Notes under the pieces: generated by a model | The model's database searches: none | What the model saw: only the letters and a program-made list of their open reading frames with translations | Told to the model about the DNA's origin: nothing | Program-made: the position numbers and the translations under genes | In this document: piece by piece, positions 10,500-22,309 of the stretch | Position numbering within the stretch: the stretch's first letter is position 1 | How the letters are laid out: the number at the start of each line of letters is the position of its first letter | Assembly (NCBI RefSeq): GCF_002575655.3 | Contig: NC_053035.3 | Location: 503,656,601-503,720,600 of the forward strand | Reading direction: 5' to 3' | DNA length: 64,000 nucleotides | DNA from: Aegilops tauschii subsp. strangulata | Lineage: Eukaryota > Streptophyta > Magnoliopsida > Poales > Poaceae

Positions 10500-11446
10500 T
10501 TGGGGTGGGATTGTGATTGGGATTTCGCTGACCTTTTGCAAGAGCTTGTCATCGAGGACGCTCCTTGCCTTGAGAGGTTGCTGCCCCTCTATACAGGTTC
10601 TGGTCCGGAGACTGTCCGGGTAATCCAAGCACCTAAGCTGCAAGTATTAGGTGTGTTGTCGAGGCAAATATTCAAACTCTACATTCGAACCACGGTTTTT
10701 CAGGTAACATCAGCCTTTTACGACCAAGCAGTCAAAACTCACATGTAGTATGCAAGTATTTCTTCTTATTTCGGTTTGTCATTTTCATCAGAAAATAATT
10801 TCCATCAGCGTGACAACCACAATGCCCACCGTCAAGGTTTTAGCTATTGAATATGATGGCCCTAATCTTGATGCACTAATTGGCCTGCTCAAGTGCTTCC
10901 CCTGCTTGGAGAGGCTGTATGTCATTGTGAGTAGTATTCTTAGTATTTGCCTGTCTGAACTAGTTATCAACATAAGCATGACTGACTTGTGCTCTAATAC
11001 ATTAACCAACCGCCTTTACATTGTTCATTCCCTCCATCTACAGTTTGACGCGGATGAAGATGAAAAGCATGCAAAAATATGGCCCACTGGATCCAATTGA
11101 ATGCCTCGAGAGCCATCTCAAAAGAGTGGTGTTGGAGGGCTACTCTGGGGACATGCTAGATGTTGAATTTGCCAAAATTTTCGTTTTGAATGCGAAGCTG
11201 CTAGAAGAAATGAAATTTGGATCCATTCACAGCCGCGACCGCGAGTGGAAGTCTAATCAACACATGTGGTTACAAGTGGACAGCAGAGCTTCTCGAGACG
11301 CTCGATTCGAGTTCACAAGTCGTTATTGTAGGCGTAATGGCCTAGGTAATAGTCATACACATGACTTATCAATGGCCAATCCCTTCAAGTGCTTTGATGA
11401 TGCATGCAGAGTCGGCGCGGAATGCCTCTTTTGTAACTCAAAGTAA
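10500..11446 (+). pseudogene. LRR and FBD part of an F-box/LRR/FBD gene
   Basis: Three exons are readable. Exon one ends at 10703 after LQELVIEDAPCLERLLPLY and TTVFQ, with donor GTAACA. Exon two is 10792-10926: KIISISVTTTMPTVKVLAIE and LLKCFPCLERLYVI, donor GTGAGT. Exon three is 11044-11446: FDADEDEKH, then in a shifted frame DPIECLESHLKRVVLEGYSG, FAKIFVLNAKLLEEMKFG and a C-terminal THDLSMANPF typical of FBD proteins. A one-base frameshift near 11075 and absence of the F-box make this a pseudogene. Exon junctions are in phase elsewhere, so decay is mild. Confidence 0.75.
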
Positions 11447-11491
11447 TCCTCCCCTTATGAATCTCTGTTCCGTTGTGCTTAAATGTTACCC

Positions 11492-11537
11492 TACTTTAGT
11501 GATCTATAAACGCTCTTATATTTCTTTACGGAGAGAG
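11492..11537. mobile_element. Stowaway MITE remnant
   Basis: A block ending AAACGCTCTTATATTTCTTT and GGAGAGAG followed by TA matches the right end of Triticeae Stowaway MITEs. The left half is missing. Confidence 0.55.
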
Positions 11538-13120
11538 TATTTAGTATCTTTTCTGTTGATGTGATGTTGTAAGTTGTGAGCTGTCTACAGCATCAGCTTG
11601 CTTCTGTACTGGCTTTAGAAGGCAGGGCCTCTAATATTTCAAAAGCTATATTTTCTGTTTCGTTGTGCTTGAATGTTGGTATTTGACTCCTTTTCCGTAT
11701 ATTTTGCAGCGGTTGTTTCTTTCCTGTGTGATGTAACGTTGTAATCTGTTTACACTAGCAGCTACTATGCTTCTGAATCCTGAAACAATCTCTCTGCCTG
11801 CTCGATGTTCAGACAAACACCAGAGAAAGTGGTGTGCCTCATTTTGTAACAGGAGAAAGCGTCGAGGTGGCCAAAAACCAGAGAAAAGGAAATGCAGAGA
11901 AGAAAGAGAGCACAACCATATTTCGATATGCCTTTGCTTTCTCTAAGTTCGGGCACTCGTGTAGTATGAACGCCTTTCTTATTTTTCGAACTGCCTTTGC
12001 TCCACCATCCTATGATTCTCTTTTAGCAAGAAACTCATATTTGCTGTAATATGAACTTAATGTCTGGATGTTATGATCTAATCTGGTCGTGCTTGGAAAG
12101 CAACGCCTTAAACTGTTATTCTGAAAAACAGGTTGCTGAAGCTGTTTTAGTCTGAAACTGGTGGTCTGAAAAATAGTTTGCTACGAAGTTTACTGAAGCC
12201 TCAGTTAGGACTTGTGTGAAACTGCAGTAGGACTTGTCTGGATTTTCATAAGTCAAAAAAGTACACTGAACCTTCATATGGAAACTATTGGTTTTGTTGA
12301 TATAAGACCAGGGTCGGACTCCTGGCGGTCGCTCCACAGTTCACTTCTTCAGAGTGTCGCCGCCTTGGACATGACAGCATGTGAATTCAGAACTTTTTGC
12401 ACTAAGACATGGCTTCAGGATTACCCAACAGCTGTTGTGTTTCTGCTGCCTAACCTGGTGAGGAACCTGTTTGCAATGGCATCATGGTTATAAAATTCAG
12501 AAACTGTTTGATGCAGTGACATCAGCCTGTGATGGTTGCGCCCTTCTCGCCGCCTTTACTTCGGCGTTGCCAGCAGAGATATGGGTTTGTTATCTTAGGT
12601 AAATCAGCATCAGGTATTCAGGTGTCAATGCATGCAGATGTGGTGGCTGAGCACTTGGGTTTAGTTATTCTGCTTAAAGTTTCAGTCCAGCAGCAGAAAA
12701 TGGGTTTGCGTTTTGACTGAGATCGAGTTCTGAACATGGGGATATTAATGCGTCCAGACACGTGGGCTCTGAACAGTCAATGGGCAAGGACGACCGGCAA
12801 GCACCGTGGTGGATGAAGAGGTAAACTGAACCTACTGTTCCTGTAGCCATGTTTATTGTTGTGTCAGTAACGCTAGGAACAAGACATTTAAACATGCAGT
12901 AGTCCTGGATTAGAATTAGAAAGAAATTATGTTCCTCGCGTACGTTAGCTATGGACGCCGGCTGATATGATCATGACGCAAACATGTGCACTTCTTCCAG
13001 AGTAATTCTCATTGAGTTTCTTTACAGCGCAGGTGATGTTGCTCTACTTCAGTTTGTGCTCGTGATTCCTGAAAATTGTACCCTTGCATTGCATTCAGGG
13101 CAGGCTGCTCCAGTGATGAG
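11538..13120. other. no gene recognised
   Basis: This could hold the 3' flank of the F-box relic and the 5' part of the FAR1-type relic. Short frames are present on both strands, but none shows a domain and none is clearly spliced. I see no repeat structure either. Confidence 0.4.
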
Positions 13121-13137
13121 GATGAAGGAACACACCC

Positions 13138-13374
13138 TTGGAATTACATGCTGGCAACATGTACACAAGGGCTATGTTCGAGAAATTCGGGGAGATTCTT
13201 TACAAGGCTGGTCAGTACAAGGTGGAGGAGGTGGATAAAGGTGCAAAGTACCTCGTACATCGTTACCATCCAGAGAAGCATGACAAATGGTGCAGGGTTG
13301 TGTATGCCGTGGGAGTTGGTGATAATGGTAAGGAGATATGTGTGATTGGCAATTTTGAGCAAACGGGTCTGCTC
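13138..13374 (+). pseudogene. FAR1/FHY3-type (MULE-derived) protein fragment
   Basis: A frame of about eighty residues reads NMYTRAMFEKFGEILYKAGQ, VEEVDKGAKYLVHRYHPEKH and WCRVVYAVGVGDNGKE, ending FEQTGLL. In FAR1-related proteins, transcription factors derived from Mutator-like transposases, this stretch sits just before the SWIM zinc finger. The cysteine-histidine part expected next (CxC then CxH) is missing. The residues between KEICVIG and FEQTG look like a deletion of that motif's first half. No DDE transposase core or FAR1 DNA-binding domain is found nearby, so this is an isolated exon fragment. Confidence 0.6.
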
Positions 13375-13744
13375 TCTGTTGTCATTCAGTCAAGGTAAAT
13401 AAGAAGAAAAAAATGACTCGCTCTGCATAGCTTGTCCGCATTAACATTAAGGTTGAACCAAGAGCAGCTGTTGGTGGGGAATGCCGGAGAAGCAAGCGTA
13501 GACGCTTCTGCAGTATTCGCCGGCAACCAGGTCACAAGAGCACACCTGTGCACAACATGGTGACCACCATCAGAAACAGAGGAAGGAAGCCAAGTTGTGA
13601 AACTGCAGGGTAGGTGGGCATCGAAAGAACACTTGCAGCAATCCTACGTCCTAACTGTCCTTCATGTTGTGGATAATGGTAACCTGGATGCAGTCTCCCT
13701 ACTCACTTAGGGCATTTCTAACCGATCCCCTAAAAGTTAAGGGA

Positions 13745-15456
13745 GTAAAAGGTTGCAATTCTTTTCAAGATTGTGTCTACAAGAGGTTATATGTCTTCCC
13801 TCCTCAGTTTATCATGATGGAGCAGTATCCCTAGGTATTTTATGGGGAAGCCCCACATCAGTCTAATATTGAGAGAAAGCTTTGGAAGGCAGCTTCCTCA
13901 ATGTTAATAGGGATGAGCTCACTCTTAGCATAATTAATCCTCATGCCAGACACCTGTTCAGAGTAGGTTCCTCATTTCTTAATAGGGATGACCAGGTCGG
14001 TTGCTTCCCTTTCCCTCTTCCCTCCGAATCTGAGCGTGAACTCACCAATGAGAACATTGGTCCAGAAATAAAAAGGTATCGTATGCATACTGTAGGCAGA
14101 TGATACCACCTGGGCAAACCTCAGGGCAAAGTCCAACAATTAAATCTTGAGTTGCAGCTTTGGCCAACATTTTTGTAAGAACATCTACCACTAGGTTAAA
14201 GAGGAGTGGCGAAATGGGGTCACCCTATCTAAGACCTTTCCCAGTGAGGAAGAAATTACTTTCAACATTATTTAACTGGACCCCAACGGAGCCTCCATGT
14301 GTGAGTTGATGAATCCAAGTAACCATTTCTCCCCCAAACCTCTCTTTTTAAAAGCTCGGATAGTAAATTCAAGTCTACCTTATCAAAAGCTTTCTAATAA
14401 TCTAATTTCAAAACAAGACCTTGTTTTTACCGGAACAGATAGAGAGTACAACCTCATGGGCAGTGACCACACTCTCCAGTATGTATCTTTGAAGAACTTT
14501 TGAGAGTCTATTAGTAAGGACCTTAGAAAATATTTTGAAGCTACAAGTAATCAAGCTAATAGGCCTGAATTTCTCCATGGAAGTAGCATCATGTTCCTTT
14601 GGGATTAAGGTAAACATAGCAAAATTGAGTCTATAAATGTCTAGGGAGCCTTTATGAAACTCTTCAAACATGACAAGTAGGTCATGCTTCATCAAGTCCT
14701 AGAAGTGCTGGTAAAAGAAAAAAGGAATCCCATATGGTCCAGGAGCACCATCTGGATAAGATTGAAAAACTACTTTTTTAATTACCTCTTCTGAGAAAGG
14801 TGCTTCCAGTGAGTCATTCTCAGAGTGAGTGACCAATTCCACAGCAGAGAAAAAGTCAATTGTAAGTTTGTACCCACTATTAACTTCCCTTTTAAACAAG
14901 TCCTTGTAAAAATCACTAGCTACATTCAACATATCTTAAATGTTAGTGACAGGTCCATGGGGGCCATCTAGGGAGTGGATGAGGGCTTTCCTCCTCCTTT
15001 GATTAGCAATTGCATGAAAGTAAGCAGTGCTCCTATCCCCCTCTTTAATTTCCCCGTCTCTAGATCTATGCTTAGCTTTAGTTTCTTCCTGAAGCCCAGA
15101 TCTTCTGTAGCTCAGTATGAATGAATTTCATTCTGGCAAATTCAGCTTCGGAAATGTCAGAGGATTCTGCCTTAATATCTAGGGTATCAAGTTCCTCTAG
15201 GAGGATTTTTTAATACCTCCTAAGGTTGGCTTCCTCATTGGAACTCCAGCCTTTAGTGGGTTTTCTAAGTTTTCTAATTTTTACCTAATTATCTATAGGA
15301 GAAGTAGAGTTGGTAGGTTCTTTCCAAATTTTATGAACTAGATCAGAGAGATCTGCTCTTAATAACCACCATTTTCAAGCTTAAAACTACTTTTTTTAGG
15401 TTGTGAATCTACGCTTGAGTCCCAGAGTAAGGGGGTATGGTCACTGCCACATCTGG
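13745..15456 (-). pseudogene. degraded LINE, endonuclease end to RT
   Basis: On the minus strand, from right to left: the end of an endonuclease domain (SDHTPLLWDSSVDSQPKK near 15370-15440), a spacer with many stops, the pre-RT segment at 14699-14932 with APFSEE and DGAPGPYGIPFFFYQ, the RT fingers at 14408-14695 (MEKFRPISLITCSFKIFSKV), and the palm near 14090 where the YADD box reads YAYDT. The thumb near 13770-13830 reads KYLGILLHHDKLRRED. There are many stops and frameshifts, and an 80-bp foreign insert at 13985-14064 follows the palm box. Both element ends are missing. Confidence 0.75.
13985..14064. repeat. 80-bp repeat, copy 1, inside LINE RT
   Basis: This segment differs at only three positions from 15514-15593. 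It interrupts the LINE just after its RT palm motif, between LQYAYDT and the segment ending EQVSGMRINYAKSE. Confidence 0.8.
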
Positions 15457-15513
15457 GCAATAAAATTGGGGCGCCTCGGACTCAATCCCAGGACCTCCTG
15501 CTTTTGGTGCGCT

Positions 15514-15593
15514 GGGATGACCAGCTCGGTTGCTTCCCTTTCCCTCTTCCCTCCGGATCTGAGCGTGAACTCACCAACGAGAACATTGGTCCA
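15514..15593. repeat. 80-bp repeat, copy 2
   Basis: Second copy of the segment at 13985-14064 (77 of 80 bases identical by eye). It lies just outside the 5' limit of the degraded LINE. Read on the minus strand, the bases that follow (about 15478-15513) include CCTGGGATTGAGTCC, loosely like a pol III B box, so a tRNA-derived short element is one possible source. Confidence 0.75.
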
Positions 15594-15599
15594 CACGCG

Positions 15600-17418
15600 C
15601 CATGCCAATCTTCGAAGCAGCATCGAGCTGAGGGACGACCAGTACGTACTTACCTCGTTTAATCTCGGCTCGTTTTCTTCGTTTCCATTTTGAATCGCGG
15701 ATCTGACCCTGATTTCACTTGTTTCTTTGTGGACCCAGCAGTGGCCCCTAGAGCAGCCCCATCATGAAGAGGCTCGTCGGGATCCTTTCTCCTCCCATGT
15801 GTCACCTGGCTCTAGGAGGTATTGTCCTATTCGACTTGTAGTCCTTTTCATGAGAAAAAACTGTACCTGTAGAAATGCTTGGAGTTTTGCTTTTGTCCTA
15901 TATCTATCTGTTCGTGTCTACCGGTCAAGGGTGCTTCATGTGCGAAATATTACTGTATTTATGCGTGTGCCACATGATTTAATTTATTTTAGCACCCTAT
16001 ATGTTACTCTATCTGCTTGCTGAGATGTTTGGCCTTGCAATATACTCTATTGCTGATTTGACTATTATTTTCTATGGATGTTGAAGTCACTAGTGTCCTG
16101 TTCATGGACGAAGGACAGTGGTTGTCTGTAATGCTTATTGTTTTTTAGCGTGCTATACCTGGTCATTTCAGCCTAGATTCATTGGACTTGTCAGCTTGCG
16201 TAAGCAGTTCTATATCCTCATTATAGCATATATGCTATTGGAGCATGTCCTGCTACTAGTTGATGATTAGATAGTAGAAAGTAAATATATGCTGAAAAAT
16301 CAGGCCATGTTCACATTTAATAGTGTTACTGATTTCTGTCATGTCAGTTAAGTTGTCGTTTTATGTGTTGTTAAATTAGTTGTGCTTCTCTAACCAGCAC
16401 TCTGTTCTGCCTTGCATATAACATTTAAAATGCTTTGTCTGCTGTGTTGTTCTGTCAATTTTTATATGTTACCTTGCTTGTTTGTGATTAGCAGAAAAGC
16501 ACACTTCTTCTATATATAATTTTTCTCAAATCTAGATATGGTATTGTTTGACTTTTCAGAGTAAGGCTCTAAATGTACCTTCTTCCGTACCATTTGTTTC
16601 ACGAGTGTGTATGTTTGCATGTTGTATATGCTCTGTTCTGGTTAGTACATGCCTGTGAACAATTGGCAGTTGTTTCTAGTCATATGACTACCATCTGTCA
16701 ATTACTCCCTCCGTTCATGAATATAAGATGGTCGAACTTTTTTGTTAAGGAGATGTACATAGACATGTTTTAGTTTGTTTGTTCACTCATTTCAGTCCAT
16801 ATGTAGTCCATATTGAAATATTCAAAACATCTTATATTTTTGAACAGAAGGAGTACTTTTATTCCTAACTTGGTTGTAGACAGGAATATGATTGCCTGTG
16901 AAATTTCCAAAATGTCTTATATGATTGTTTAGGGATAATATGCCGCATGTTATGTTCACTAACCTGTGTAACATTGTAGGGCAGTCTTAGTTGTTTACAT
17001 CTTATGTTCTTATAGAACTTAGTTTTTTGTGCATTTCGTTCTTCCGTTATAACGATATCCCTTGTTCTGTAATTTCACATGTTCAATAATCTGCTAGTGG
17101 TCCCTGGTATTTACAATTTAGCATAACTTTGTTCTTGCAGGCCAGAACTATTGCGTGAGTTTGAGCTCACAATGTTTCCAGGGAAACAAGGTTCTATTTT
17201 CTCTAGCGGGTGAGCTGGACTTACTTAAACTAACATGTTTTTACATGGTGCTTGCTTGTATTAGTTTCTTGTGTCCTGCCATTTACTGTCGAGCTAGGGC
17301 TTTTGTGTTATTTGACGCCCTACTTTTTATGTGGCTGCTATGAATAACAGACAATATGTGGTGAATGTTATTATTGGACTGATTAATTTGTTGTATTTGA
17401 ATGGCAGGGTTTCATTCT
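15600..17418 (+). pseudogene. possible spliced gene, 5' part, unrecognised
   Basis: Three intervals look like exons by their borders. One ends near 15640. One runs about 15740-15820, after an acceptor ACCCAG and before GTATTG. One is 17142-17189, after TTCTTGCAG and before GTTCTA. A fourth acceptor, GAATGGCAG, ends at 17408, and the exon it opens is cut after ten bases by the Tat element. The exon continues at 34604. I cannot assign a protein family or a convincing continuous frame, so it may be untranslated or decayed. The rest is AT-rich intron-like sequence. Confidence 0.3.
16705..16853. mobile_element. Stowaway MITE, 149 bp
   Basis: Inverted ends CTCCCTCCGTTC and GAACAGAAGGAG are flanked by TA on both sides (16703-16704 and 16854-16855), the Stowaway (Tc1/Mariner) signature. 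No coding capacity. It lies in an intron-like stretch. Confidence 0.85.
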
Positions 17419-19116
17419 TGTTGACACACGAACACGTCACGTGTACCCTCGACGCTGGGGGTGATGCACCGCAGCTCACGTCGAAGGAGACCCGACCGAC
17501 AGCGCGATACGCAAGACAGTCGACGGGCGCTTTTGCAGACCCGAAAACCCCACAACCCCAGGAGGGACCCCGTCAGGGAGTGCGGCAGCTATGGGCTGCC
17601 CTAAGTCGATTCGCTCGCCCCTAGAGCCTCGGGATTCGCAGCTCTCAAACATGAAGAACAGCGAAGAACGAGAGAGAAAAACGGTAGAGAGATAAAACGT
17701 AGATGAAAAAGTAGTATATTGATTTGTTCGATTGTGTGTTGTTCAATCGGCCATCACCCTCAATATATATAAGAGGCGGCTGGACTTCCCGTACAATTAA
17801 AGGATTCATCTAGGCTTTCCTTACAAGAAATTACATCAATTCACGTCCTAGAGTCCTAGTTCTATTCCAACTCGGATTCAGTCTGAATCTGGCCCAACTT
17901 CTGTCTTTCTCCTTGTGCGGGCCGCCGAGCTTGCATATGATCTCCGATCAAGACGGCCCAAATATCAAACTTGTGCGCCTTGACGATACGAACAACCCTC
18001 ATGTTGATCACTTTTTCAAATAAGGCCATCTTGAATACTTTTCGAGGTCATCTTTACCTTTCAGTCGGACTCGGTCTTGCAGTAGATTAGATTATCCGAG
18101 TCTCGTAGTGAATTTGCAGGCCATATACTATCTCTGATGATGATGACTCCAAAAACCAAAGTTTACCGTCTTGATGATACACACAACTTCTGTATTGAAC
18201 ACTTCTTCATCCGAGGTCATCTTGATAAACTTTCGGGCACATGTTCAGTTTCACTTGGATTCGAGCTCATCCACTCGGATATTAGAGACTTTCGCTCGGA
18301 TCGTCCGACTGGGCTTTTTCACTCGGAAGACAATCTTTCACTCGGATGACTATATTTCTACTCGGATGACTATATTTCCACTCGGAAGGCAATATCTTAC
18401 TCGATCGGCAAGTTTTCGTTCCGATGGCAATCTTTTCACTCGGAATATTTTCACCTGGAGGACAATTTCACTCGGATGACTATATTTTTACTCGGATAAT
18501 AATAAGTTCATCCGGTCAGCAAACTTTCACTCGACCGGTAAATTTTCACTCGGATGGTAAACTTTTTCACTCGGATTTCTGACTAAAAACACAGCCTGAT
18601 CTTGTCTTGTCTCTCCAGGCCTCATACGACCTCGGATTGAGACGAATTATATATGAAAATCGATCGGCTCGACGAGACGAAACTTTTCTGTGTTGAAGGT
18701 TTTTCGATTCAAGGCCGTCTTGAGGGCCGAATTGCTCACGCATTGTATCAGACACTCATCAACATGTGTCTAGTGTCAAGCGTAATATTTTGGTCTCTGG
18801 CCTGTCCAAACCGTATTGACTGTAACCTTTGCATATGAACTCGGATTAAGATGATTTATATATGAAAATCGATCGTCTCGACGAGACAAAGACAATTCCT
18901 TTAGAGTACGCCTTCTTCTGGGGTCATATTGAGGGCGTAATCGGCCGAAAAGCACTCAAAACACTAAATTTTGTCACTCGGAGTACAACTTCGGCCACTG
19001 AGATGAGGTCGAATGGCGATAGCCTAAACATCAAAGTTGTTCCACCCGATGACGTGAAACCTTCTCATGCTGAAAAACCCTTTCACTCTGTATCTTGCCA
19101 AAATCAGGTGTCAACA
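17419..19116 (-). repeat. 3' LTR of the Tat element
   Basis: It is 1698 bp, against 1667 bp for its partner at 32932-34598. Part of the excess is one additional about 20-bp unit in the CTCGGATGACTATATTT-type tandem region (18310-18570). The terminal bases TGTTGACA and TGTCAACA form the inverted ends. Confidence 0.92.
18310..18570. repeat. degenerate ~21-bp tandem array in LTR
   Basis: Units based on CACTCGGATGACTATATTT and CACTCGGAAGGCAAT recur about a dozen times. The right LTR carries the same array at about 33827-34075 with one unit fewer, so the array changed by slippage or unequal exchange after insertion. Confidence 0.75.
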
Positions 19117-19137
19117 CATGCCCCCCTGTTTTTCGGC
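19117..19137 (-). promoter_or_regulatory. polypurine tract of the Tat element
   Basis: Read on the minus strand, the bases just before the 3' LTR include AAAAACAGGGGGGCATG, a purine tract suited to priming plus-strand DNA synthesis. Confidence 0.7.
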
Positions 19138-19286
19138 AAAGCTTGCATGCCGAAAAATAATATGCATGGTGTTCGTTCTAAGGACGATGTCAACACTCCA
19201 TCGGCCATTTATTTTTCTCAGGGCGATAATTATGTATCGGCCATGTTTGTGCTAAGGGCGATAATCGTATATCGGCCATTGCCTAC

Positions 19287-20846
19287 TTAGGCTTCCTGCC
19301 ACACACTCGGATGGTACTTCTTCAAATATTTGCCATTGAGAGCTCGAGGTAACAATGCCCCTTGTATTGATTCCACCAAATATGAATTTCCGGGAACAAC
19401 TCTTGTAATCCTAAAAGGACCTTCCCAACTTGGAGACCACTTTCTGAATTTTCTATCTCTTGAACCAATCAGCAGAATCACTTTCCAGACGAGATCACCA
19501 ACTTGAAAATTCTTCAACTTAACTTTCTTATTGTAAGCTCTTGCAACCCTCAACTTGTCTCTCTCTATGGACTTCAAAGCAACCAAAAGTTTATCGGCAA
19601 CCTCATCAATATTGTCCATCATCAAGTTATAAAAGTCTACTGCCGATAAATCATTTTCTTTGGCTATTCTCAAAGCATTCAAATTTACTTCCACTGGTAA
19701 AACGGCCTCTTGACCATATACTAGCTCATATGGGGTCACCTTCGTAGCACCATGCCTTGAAATTCTATGTGCCCACAAAGCTTCAGATAACAACTCATGC
19801 CATCTCCTTGGATTATCTTCAATCTTCTTCTTGATGAGTTTGATTAAAATTTTATTGCTAGACTCAGCTTGTCCATTAGCTTGGGCATAATATGAAGAGG
19901 AATTGAGCAACTTTATGTTATAAGATTCGGCAAACTCTCTGACTTGGTGTGACATGAAAGATGAACCTTGATCTGTTGTTAACGTTTGAGGAATACCGAA
20001 TCTATGAATAATGTGCTCAGTTATGAATTGAATTACCTCTGTATGTGTCATGTTCTTGAGAGGTACTGCTTCAGACCATTTAGTGAAATAATCAGTTGCC
20101 ACCAATACGAACCGATGCCCCTTTGAGGAAGATGGATGAATTTGCCCAATAAAGTCTAAACCCCATCCTCTCAAGCGCCACGGCTTGATAATAGGATGCA
20201 ACATAGCAGCAGGAGCCAATTGAATATCACCAAATTTTTGACGAGCTTCACACCCTTTATAATATCTGAAGCAGTCATTAATCATAGTCGGCCAATAAAA
20301 CCCAACACGTCGCAATAACCATTTCATCTTGGGAGCCGACTGGTGAGTGCCACAAATGCCTTCATGTACCTCTCCCATAGCAACTCTTGCCTGGTCCTCA
20401 TCCAAACACTTTAGAAGAACACCATCGACTGTTCGGCGATAAAGACCATCATCTCTCATTGTATACTTGAAAGCCATACGCCGAACAGCCCTGTCCACCC
20501 TTTCACTCGGATTGCACAAGTAATCAACAATGGGCTTCCTCCAGTCGGGATTGTCACCTGCACTAGATTTTTTGTTAATGACCGAATCAGTGGGTTCTGG
20601 TTCGTCCTCTTCTATACTGGTAAGACAAGACATCGGACTTTGAGAAATATGAAACATGCCATGATCAACATGGTATCCAGATGCTTGCTGTGCCAACTCA
20701 TTTGCTTTCCAGTTGTCATGTCTAGATATATGTGCAATGCTAAAACAATCCAAAGTAGAGATTATATCTAGACATTTATCAAGATAAACATTAAGTGATT
20801 CGTCCAAACACTAAAAGACTTTGGATATTTGATGCACCACTAGTAA
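19287..20846 (-). pseudogene. Tat integrase with end of second RNase H
   Basis: The frame is open from about 20807 to 19287. Its start (LDESLNVYLDKCLDIIS, HISRHDNWKANELAQQASGY) is the end of the archaeal-type RNase H. Next is the HHCC zinc-binding domain with HEGICGTH, YWPTM and CFRYYKGCEARQ. The catalytic core has D in GLDFIGQIH, D in LTTDQGSSFM and E in ANGQAESSNK. A C-terminal binding domain ends in KYLKKYHPSVWQEA. The enzyme would insert the DNA copy into the genome. It joins the upstream frame at 20847 only through two TAG stops, so it is defective as a polyprotein, though this part itself is uninterrupted. Confidence 0.85.
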
Positions 20847-22276
20847 CTAATCACCATAAGCCTCAATATGTGTAACACCTATAGCAAGTAACATCTCTAG
20901 GCCGAATAACAATGCTTCATATTCGGCTTGATTGTTTGTGCAAAAATATTCTAAGTGGCCTGAGGCTTCAAAAACAGCACCATGAGGAGATATATAAACA
21001 ATACCAACACCTTGGCCATTGCTACAAACTGAACCATCAAAGTATAATCTCCATGGTACTAATGAAACAAGTTTCATATCAACATCATGCTTGTCATTAA
21101 TCCGATGTTCAACAATGAAATTAGCAACAATTTGGCCTTTCATGGATTTTAGAGATTCATAAGCCAAATCATATTCAATCAAAGCATAAGCCCACTTGCC
21201 AATTCTACCACTAAGAATTGGCCTATGCAACATGTATTTAATGACATCGGTTTGACAAGCTACTACACAAGCACTCGACACTAAATAATGTCCCAGTTTT
21301 GTGCAAGCATAATATAAGCATAGACATAATTTCTCAATAAATGTATACCTTGTCTCTGCGTCCAATAAGCGGCGGCTCAAATAAGTGATGGCATGCTCTT
21401 TTCCTTCGGTCTCTTGAGTTAGAACAGCACCAATAACTCCTTCCTCTGCTGCAATGTAAAGTCTGAAGGGTTCCCTATGCTTGGGTGCTTTCATCACCGG
21501 AGGAGTGCACAAATAATTCTTGATCATATCAAATGCTTCTTGCTGTTTTGCCCCCCAAGTGAAATCAGCATCATTCTTTAACCGAAGGATAGGAGTAAAT
21601 GCATCAACTTTCCCTGATAGATTAGCTATGAACCTTCTTAAATAATTGACCTTGCCAAGGAACGTTTGCATATCTCTCTTGCATGTTGGAGCCTCCACTT
21701 TATGTATGGCCTCTATCTTTTTAGGATCAATCTCTATGCCATCTTCATGAATAATGAAACCCAAAAACTTGCCAGCTGATACGCCGAATGCACACTTTAA
21801 ATGATTCATCTTCTGTCCATACTTTTTCATTCTTTCGAAAGCTAAACGCAAATCGGCCAAGTGAGATTCAAAAGCATCCGATTTGACAACAATATCATCA
21901 ATATAAACATCAAGTATGACACCGAGTAAATCATGAAAAATTAAATTCATAGCCCTTTGATACGTGGCTCCAGCATTTTTTAATCCGAATGTCATCACTG
22001 TCCACTCAAATAAACCAAGGAAACCAGGACATCGGAAAGCCGTTTTGTACATGTCCTCTTCGGCCATAAAAATTTGATTGTATCCGGCATTACCATCTAG
22101 AAAGCTAATAACCTTATGTCCAGAAGCATCATTAATAAGCATATCAGCTATTGGCATAGGATACTCATCTTTGGGTGTAGCCCTATTCAAATCTCTGAAA
22201 TCAATGCACACCCTCAACTTGCCGGATCCTTTCTTCTCCACTGGGACAATGTTAGAAATCCACTCGGCATACCTGC
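20847..22276 (-). pseudogene. Tat reverse transcriptase, RNase H and second RNase H
   Basis: Continuous frame of more than 464 residues. RT: KLRVCIDFRDLNRATPKDEY, DGNAGYNQIFMAEED, the catalytic box YIDD about 113 residues into the open frame, then FLGFIIHEDGIEIDPKKI. RNase H: YIAAEEGVIGAVLTQE and YTFIEKLCLCLYYACTKL. The additional RNase H starts at WRLYFDGSVCSNGQG and continues NNQAEYEALLFGLEM. The N-terminal RT residues are on the far side of the CACTA element, at 28758-29181. Across the gap the frame reads FIRP then CRYAEWISNIVPVEKK, so nothing was lost at the insertion. A TAG at 20845 separates it from the rest of the second RNase H. Confidence 0.88.
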
Positions 22277-22309
22277 AAGCACTAGTAGGAAATGGGGCTT
22301 TTACCCCGG

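Noticed and set aside
17331..17624. ORF repeated almost identically at 32859-33137
   Set aside because: Both lie in matching positions of the two LTRs of the Tat element and are not genes.
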